A DNA stretch of 64,000 nucleotides, from positions 2,482,701-2,546,700 of the forward strand of contig OZ038450.1 in the NCBI GenBank assembly GCA_964036195.1. The letters run 5' to 3'. This document shows positions 50,633 to 59,600 of the stretch, piece after piece. The DNA comes from Sphaerolaimus hirsutus. Taxonomy: Eukaryota; Nematoda; Chromadorea; Monhysterida; Sphaerolaimidae. The position numbers were made by a program, and so were the translations under genes. The notes under the pieces are model-generated. The model searched no databases. It saw nothing but the letters and a program-made list of their open reading frames with translations, and was not told where the DNA came from. Within the stretch, counting starts at the first letter, position 1. Each line of letters starts with the position of its first letter.

Positions 50633-53600
50633 CTGCGAGTCAGTGTTTAAAAGATGGTGTTCAAAATGAGGTAAATAGGGTCCCTAGTCATGTAGACACG
50701 CCAGTCATGTATTTCTACCCGCTAATCATGTAGACCAGGCAGGCCTGTATAGGGGGCAAGCGCAGGGTCGTATCCAGGGGGGGGGGGGCGGGGGGGGGCT
50801 GCAGCCTCCCCTTCCCGGGGTGAGACCAGAAAGTGACCGGAAAATGTGACTTTTTCGGCGTCAGTGTAAAAAATTTTAGCGCGCGGACGCGCATTTTTCA
50901 CCAGACATAAGGTATTATCATCAGATTCTGTCCATGTGGCCGCAAATCGTTATAAATACACTCAATGTTGTGCTTTTTGCTGTTTTTGTATGTATATTTA
51001 CATACATATGCAGCGTTCCATGGCGTGGCGCCTACTTATGGCGCCAGCGCGCCATTCCGCAGCTAAAAGTTTAGGGGGGGCTGAGCCCCCCCCCCCGTTC
51101 GCCAGCCTCCGTAAACAAGCAGCCCCCCCCCCCCGCTAATAAATCTTGGAATCACTGGGCATGCGTGACTAACACGGGTCCACGTGACTAATTGGTAGAA
51201 ATATTAACATGACTGATGGGTAGAAATACATTACTGGCGGGTTTACACAGCTACAGGAACAGCTACACAACTGCAGCGAACAAAGAAATTCGAAGAAGGA
51301 ACCGATTTGAATTAGCTCAGTATAAAATTATTTGTTTCGAATGAACCAGCCCATTTTTACGTGTGCGTTATGTACCGTATTTTCGCAACATGTAGCATTC
51401 ATCGTTATCAATACAACTTCAAAAGGGGGTATTTCAAGCTGGGGTATTTCATTTCTTCATCTCAATCAGACCAGCGAATATAGGGCCCACACACACTGGT
51501 TGACATCGACACCAAATGTCAACTTGTTCCGACCCCAATTGAAAGCTTGCTGACGAGCCAACGAGAACGAAGTTCAAATGCAAGCTCGGTATTGAGATCG
51601 GAACCAGTTGACATTTGGTTTCGATGTCAACTAGTGTGTGTGGGGCCATTCAGGGGGGGATTCAAAATGGGTATTTCGGGGAAATACATACTATATGTCC
51701 ATAACATTTCACCCCACGCACATTTTTGGCCATTACCAGCGTATCATACATAAGTTCGTCCCAGGAGGTGCCGCCAGCCACATTGTAAAATGAATACGCC
51801 GCATCAATTTTTTTGTATTTGGCGTGGTTTAATACAGTGAGTGGCAGATTGTAATACGAGGTGAAATCCGTAATTTGACCGGTTTCAGGAGACTGCGCGA
51901 TGAATATCAAAATGTACTTGATGGAGGGTTATTTGATGATGTATAGAGGTCTCCAAGATTTGGCACTCGCGGGGACTGAATAGATAGCAAACCGCTCCCC
52001 CAGGGGATACATTTGGTGACTGAGGCCTTCTGTGCATGTTTACCCGGTGTGCATGTAGACCCTAATTTTCACACAAATTCGCTAATTTGCATACCCTTTT
52101 TGTAGATTTTCACCGTCAAAACCACTAGTTCAAGTGTTTAATTGTCTATTTTTAGCTTTTTTGTAGTATATGTGCTTATATACCCATTTTTAGTAATTTT
52201 TCATCTACTTTTAGCGATTTTTCTGCATTTTTTCTACATCTTGAAAAAGCCTATATATTGAACCCCAGCGAACCCCCAAAAAGTTTTTTCCCAGCTATCT
52301 ATCCTTCCAGAGGAGCGATTAGCCATCTATCCGACCCCCTGGAAGGTCAAAATCTAGAATACCCTTGACATGCACAGCGGGTAAACTTGCACAGAGGCAC
52401 AGGCCCTACTTGGTCCGGCTGAAAAGTCCCCGGGCAGTGCTCACCATTCGCGCTAGGGGTAAGCTACGGTCATAAAATTTTGACAGGTTAAGATATCAGG
52501 TGTTTTGAGTTTTCACCCAAAATTTCACCCATCTAGCTCCATCCACTGCGGAATTGTGGGGGATACAATTTCGGTCATTTTGTACTGATGTACAAATTGT
52601 GCTCTAGCTCAATCAAGGACGTATCCAGGGGGGGGGCGGGGGGGGGCTGCAGCCCCCCCCCTTCCCGGGGTGAGACCCAAAAAGTCCCGGAAAATCCAAC
52701 TTTTCCTATATATTTTCCGACGTTTCTTAAAAAATTTGCGCGCAATTTCTTCCCCATGCATTGTATTTTCAGCGGATCGGCCCCTGTAAACCAATTTCCT
52801 CGGAAAAAAGCACATTTTTGCGAATTTCACTGTATATGTATGCATTTTTACATACATATAAAGCGATTCCTGGCGCTGGCGCCAACGCCAATAGCGCCAT
52901 GGCGTGGCGCCTTTGTATGGCGCAAGCGCCAAAACGCCTTTCCGTCCCTATATAGAGAAAAATTTTAGGGGGGGGGGCTGAGCCCCCCCCGTTCGCCGGC
53001 CCCCGTAAACAAGCAGCCCCCCCCGCTCGAAAATCCTGGATACGTCCCTGAGCTCAATGCTGCTTTAAGTTGTGATTAGGGTTCAAACGGGATTGACTTT
53101 TCGGGATCGGGATCGGGATTGGTTTTTAGAGATTTCGGGATCGGGATCGGGATTGGCCGGGATTGGGGTCACCGGATCGGGATCGGGATTGGCATTTTTT
53201 CGGGATCGGGATTGGGGTCTTGGGATAGAGATTTTGGCCAATGTTCTGGCATCCACAGTTGTTCATAAAGGTCTCAAAACACTGTTGGATGCCAGAAAAT
53301 TGGCATAAAATGGACGCTGGGGGTTTGTGTTCACATTTTTGCATGCAAAAATGTCATTTTTTCACTTTTTATTATTTCCACTAATTTTTCCGGGATCGGG
53401 ATCCCGGACTTTGGAGTTTCTCCGGATCGGGATCGGGATTTGAAAATTTTCGGGATCGGGATCGGGACTGCTAAATCCCGGAATTTCACGGGATCCGGGA
53501 TCGGGATCGGGATCCCGTTTGAACCCTAGTTGTGATCATGCAACTTTGGCTAGTGTGAGCCACCAGTGTTGGCAATGTGCTGATATCTTCAACACGTTCA

Positions 53601-56600
53601 TCAACATCATTGCTATTAAGGTAAAATTAATATGCAAATCAGGGCGATGTGCAAGAAACGTGGGAACTGTGATGGATGTTTTTGATGATCATCTGAGATC
53701 ATGATGTATTGCAGTGATTTTAATGTTGTTTTGAAATATGCAGTAAATGAATTATGTGAATAAAATTTCCCAATGTTTCAATACTAATGTGTAGTGGACA
53801 CATAACCTGTGTTCAACAGCAGTGAGTAGACTTCAAGGGGGGCTAGTTTGAGAAGGAGAGGCAGAATGGTGAATTTAGTAGTGAGAGTAGTGGCAGTAAT
53901 GACAATATGGACTAGGCTTATGATATCATAGCTAATGTTGCTTAATGCTGGCACATTGCCAACACAGGCTGCTTACACTAGCTAAAGTTTCATGATCACA
54001 ACTTAAAGCAGCATTCAGCTAGAGCACCATGTGTACATCAGTACAAAATGACCGAAATTGTAACCCCCACAGTTCCACAGTGGGTGGAGCTAAAGGGGTG
54101 AAATTTTAGGGTGAAAACTCAAAACACCAGATATCTTAACCTGTCAAAATTTTTCGGCACTGGAGACCCTTGATGATATATCGTATCGAATAGTTTAGTT
54201 TTTATCTCATTTGTCAATGGAATGAAATATGCACTTCAATGGAATGTGGTACCGCATTCGCACCGATGCAACGCAGTGAAATGAGATAATTACTAAAATC
54301 AAAATAAATCACTCACCTCAACGACGTAACTCTCAACCACTTTATCGACAGTAGTAAAAAAATGAGCGAACTCTTCAAGTGAAAACACAGGTGCCAGCTT
54401 TTTCTGTTTCAAATACTCAGTCACCAGAAGGGTTTAAAGGCGATTGGCTTGGTGGTATCCGGTCAGGGATTAGCTTTTCGACTTGAAGTTGGGATCAAAA
54501 TCGGGGTTTTGATGGATTTGTGAATTTCAAGTTAAAAAACGGCGCGGTAAAAACGTATTTGAAAGGCGAGTTTTTCACGGGGAACTGACGATTTGCACCG
54601 GCGCCATTTTCTAATTAATGGCCGACGGCCAACTAAAGCTGTTGCCACTTTGAAATTATCATCAGGATGGTATACACGGCGGACAGCATACTCAGTATGA
54701 AAATCTACCATAACCCATCTGAATAATGAACCAAAAATTATACAGTTTTTTTATCATAATATTTCGTTTTTACTATGGAATAATTAATTACGAAATTTAT
54801 CACAAGATTTTATTCATTAAATTATGGTAGGTTTTCAGACTAGGTGTGCTGTCCGCCGAGTATACATGGACGTATCCAGGCGGGACGCTGGGGGCTGCAG
54901 GGATAAGACATGAAAAGATGTTGAAAATGAAACTTTTGGTGTACTCGATGGACATCACACTAAGTATGGAAACCAAAGTTGTTAAAGGGTACGTACGTTT
55001 ACTCGAAAAATACGCGTAAAAGGTTCGTACATACATTTACATAGGTATACTTTTCAAAAAAATACCGTACGCACTTGTACGCTGCCAACGCCAATGGCGC
55101 CATGACGTAGCGCAAGCGTCAAATCGACATTTCGTCACCACGTAGGTAAAATTTTAGGGGGACGGGGCTGAGCCCCCCCCCCTCGTTCACCGGGCTCAGT
55201 AAGCAAGCAGCCCACCCGCTCAAAAATCCTGAATAGGTCCCTGAGATGGTAGGATTATCCTTAAAATTATCCTGATTCAATCTTATTAACGGGATCGCGT
55301 TTAAACCCTTATCACCAGACGGTGACACGCGTGCAGATCTTTGCTTTCCATCGGCCGGAAACCAGGCGTTCGCGGCTCCTAAAATGTGCAAAAAGTGCTA
55401 TGTGTGGAAAAATTAGTTCACTCGTGAAACCCAAAAACAACAACAACAAATGCGTGGAATCGTATCAAGTTTATACGTTTTAAATGGCCCACCGCACACT
55501 GCAAAGTGGCACGAGCGGTTCGGACGTTTTTAATTTCCGTCCGGGTGGAATTGAGAAGTCGGTTCGGACGATTTTATTTACGACAAATCTAAAAGACTAC
55601 TGAAATTTGGGTAGGTTCGGACAATTTTTATTTCCACCCCTCTTTTTAATTCCGCCTTTGAATTCCGACCATGCAAAAAAACGTCCGAACATGCCGTGCC
55701 AGTTTGCAGTGTGCGGTGGGCCAATAAGGTAGACCGGTTCAATTTCGCTGACACGCCACAAATCACTGCATACAATATATGTTCCAAAATACACCCTGGG
55801 AGTTATTTAAAACCATCAAAATTTGAAGGGGGTTATTGAATTGCGTTTTCGTGACCAATTTATATAAATTCGAATTCGACATACTCGTTCGTGCATGTTG
55901 GGTGCTTTTTCCGAACTTCTCCCACCAGTAGGTATTTTAAAGGGGGTGGGGTTAATTTGAGGTAACAATTGAAGCATTTTACCCAGAGATCTTTTGTTCC
56001 GACATTTATTCATACCCGTACGTCAAATCCGCCAGCTATCTATCTATCGCGGAGGCCAGTCATGCTTTTTTTTTGCTACTATCCCCAGAACACCCCCCAA
56101 TCGTCCAGCAATCTACCTATCCTTTCAGTTTTTTACCCTTCCGGAGGAGCGATGTACTATCTATAGGAACACCCGCGGGGGTCCACATCTTCAAAACCCC
56201 TGATGCACACGCATTCACCAAAAACGTTCAAGACCCACTAGGGTAACCAACATCGTCCAGTTTGTACAGTTTCAGCGTGCGCTGCATGGTCATGTTGTCG
56301 GGCAGATTCATAAATTCAACATCTATCAACTTCTTTGAGTTCAGCGGGCGGTGATAATAGCTGCGACAAGACAAGCGAAATTCAGAGCGAGCAAATTCAA
56401 AGTGGACGGGGGTATAAATCGGAGCAGGGGTTGCAATAAAAATACTAATCGGATTAAAAAAATCGGGTAAAAAATTGCTTGCCAACCCCAAGTGGTGCCC
56501 AAGTTGTGCTTGAGTATGCACAGGTATTTATGCTCAAGTAAACTGCCGTTGTCCGGTGCACAAGCACGACCACTATACAGCTTGTGCACGGGGTATTGAA

Positions 56601-59600
56601 AATTGTGCACCGAGTAGACTTGTGCACCGGGTTTACTTTTGCACCGACACCCCCCAATGAATTTACCGCGTACTCGCGTACGCGTATGTATGTTTCCAGT
56701 ATATTACGTACATTTTAACAAGTGTGGAATGCACACCTGCAGTAAGCCACTGGCTTCGGAATAATGACCCCAGCGGTGGAAAAGGCATTGAATCTGCCTC
56801 CCAAATAGCCTCGACGGGCCAATTCCTTCATGATGACGGGCGCGACGCGCTTGCCTCGCAGTTTCTTGTGCACGCAGAGATAGTTGGTAGAACCAAACGG
56901 TCTGACCCTGCACATTGGGCGAGTATAGTTTTGCATTTGAATTGGACAAAAGTCTAGACAAATATTCAGGTATAAATACTCGGCGGACCGCAAAGTATGC
57001 GCCCAAAATTACTTATGTTGTGGTCGATAACGCGCCAGCGGGATACTTATTTATGCACTTTCACAAAAGAAAAATATTTTCAAAAGAAAAAGAGTCGCGT
57101 ATACTCGGCAGACGCGATACTTTACAAACAGATAGGAGTTATGTCTTCGGCTGGCAGACGGCCAGCCGAAAACTTATGAAAGACGTGATTATGACGTCAT
57201 GAGGACGACGTAATGACGAGAGATGCTGACGACGACGGAAGTGATGACGTCATGATTAGGGTTGGCCGATTTTCTTTTTAAACATCGAGTTAAAAAAAAC
57301 GTTTTTTTTCCAACCCTAGTCATGATGGAGTGTTTCCTCCGGAAAAATGTACGGCGTAATGTCATCCGAGTATACAAGCGACGAACGTATGGAAGGAAAA
57401 CTGAGACGTTTTTTTTGTTGAAACAATTTTTATTTTATTAACGATGATGCCATGACTCATGATGGAGTGTTTCCGTCGGAAAAATGCATAGCATGCTGTC
57501 CGCCGAGTATACCCATTTAAGTAAAGAGACTACTGCAATGGATTATTTGCTTAATCTCACGGTAGTAGTTATTCGAATTTTGCATAATGAAAAAAGCATA
57601 GCTGTCGAGGTTGGAAAAAGCTTTAAAAAAGCGCCATTGGCGCCTGGCGCCCTATTTTTCAAATGGCGCCATGGCGCCCTTGGCGCCCTCTTTCCGTGGC
57701 GCCAATGGCGCCTGGCGCCCACTTTTCAAATGGCGCCATGGCGCCCTTTTTCTGTGGCGCCCTAGGCGCTTGGCGCCCACTTTCTGAATGGCGCCATTGG
57801 CGCCTGGCGCCCTTTTTTCTGGTGCTTTTCCATCACTTCCCATGAGTAAAATTAAAAATTTTTCTTTCCATTTTCTATACTCAGGGGGTGAGTAAAAAAC
57901 TAAGGGGGTGATTTTGCACTAAACTTGCTCAGTGTACCTATTGTATTGAATGAAAAGTGCTTGTGAAATGATAATTTATGGATTGGGGGATATTAGAGTA
58001 CATTTTTTGTGCTTTCAAATAGTAAATAAAACCCATAATATCAAGTGGAATTGAAAAAAAGCATGAGTGATTTTTTGAGATTTTTTTCAGCTTAGAGTTA
58101 TTTTTTCAGTAATTTAATTATATTTTCTGAAGACCTAGTATGATTTATATATTTTTTTATTTTTTCCAAACTTGGAGTAATATATTTATATATATTTTCC
58201 AAAAAATAAGTGATTTTTTTCGAATGCTAACCACGGATGGATTCAATGTGATTGAATGGGGGGATTTCCGTTCCATTGAAATGGCTGCCCGATAAAATCG
58301 TGACGCATTTTTCATATAAACAATCCGTGCAGTAACTTTAAAGTATGCACGCACAGTTATTTATGCCTTACTTTGGCAGGATGCCAACGATAACCATTTA
58401 CTAACTAGTATATCGCTACTTGACAATGGCAACTCACCCCACCCTAAAATTTTTAAGCTGCCCGAATTAAAAAAGTCTTATTGAAATCGAGCTGTAATAG
58501 CCATGAAAAAGCAACCAATGTATTGCTTGCATGAAACTTTGAATGAAGCATGCAATTTCATACACCCATTACCATTGGTGGCTGTTTTCATTACTTTTGA
58601 GGCATGTAGTTGAAAGCTTCTATTTGTTCATGCTTTTGTGTCAAGATAAGCCGTGATATGTTAGTGAAGTATAAAATACCCAGCCAATGTGCCCCCACCT
58701 AGTTGCACAGTGTGAAACATTACTTTCAATGTATTAGCCTTCTCTTATCACAAGCTTGAAGCATACACTTGAATGATATATACCTACAATAGCTATCATT
58801 ACTCTCAACAAATAAAGGAGCAAAGCCCCACTTGTTGGGGCCAAAGATTGTCACATCTACTGTTACATAACAAAAATCCCTGAAACATATTTCGTTTTGA
58901 CCCAAATCACCACTTATAATGCTATCCCATAGCTCCACAGCCATTATAATAAATGGTCAATAAAACATCACAGAGTATTGCCACTTGTCTGATATACCTA
59001 AAATAAATGTATTTACCGCGTAGTCGCGTACGCGTATTTTTCGAGTAAATGTACGTACATTTTAACAACTGTGCTGTATATGTTGACCCATAACCATATC
59101 TGGAAGGTTCTGAAAAACGAATTTTTGTTAGAAGCATTCACACTGCATTTTTGTGACAACTCCGACAACACTTGAACAAGTTCCATAAGTCGAGTGAAAA
59201 GTTCCATATTCATGAGTGAATGTGGTAAAGTATACATACCACCTAGGTGTATATGCATGTCAAATTTCAGATGTGTTGCTCAAGAGTTATACATGTTTAT
59301 AAATTTTTTTGCCACTGGTGCGCCAACAATTAAAAAAAGTGGTTGTCACATTGTGCGAGTGTGACGACAAGTACAATATTTGATCTAGTCGTCACGATGA
59401 GCATGGTTAAAAAAGAATCGCTACTTGTCGCCAATAACGAGGCCGACCAGTCGTCACATTCATGAAAATCTGCTAAAAAAATAGATTTGTCATCACAAAA
59501 CGACACGGGCCTTAAAAACGTTTTCTTTAACAGGGTCATTGAAAAAACACGTTTTTTTCCACCCCTACTTACAGTAGGGAATACTCCGAAAATGCGACCC

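Noticed and set aside
57663-57845. plus and minus frames rich in Ala-Pro-Trp-Arg
   Set aside because: Produced by the GGCGCC palindromic repeat; no coding signature.
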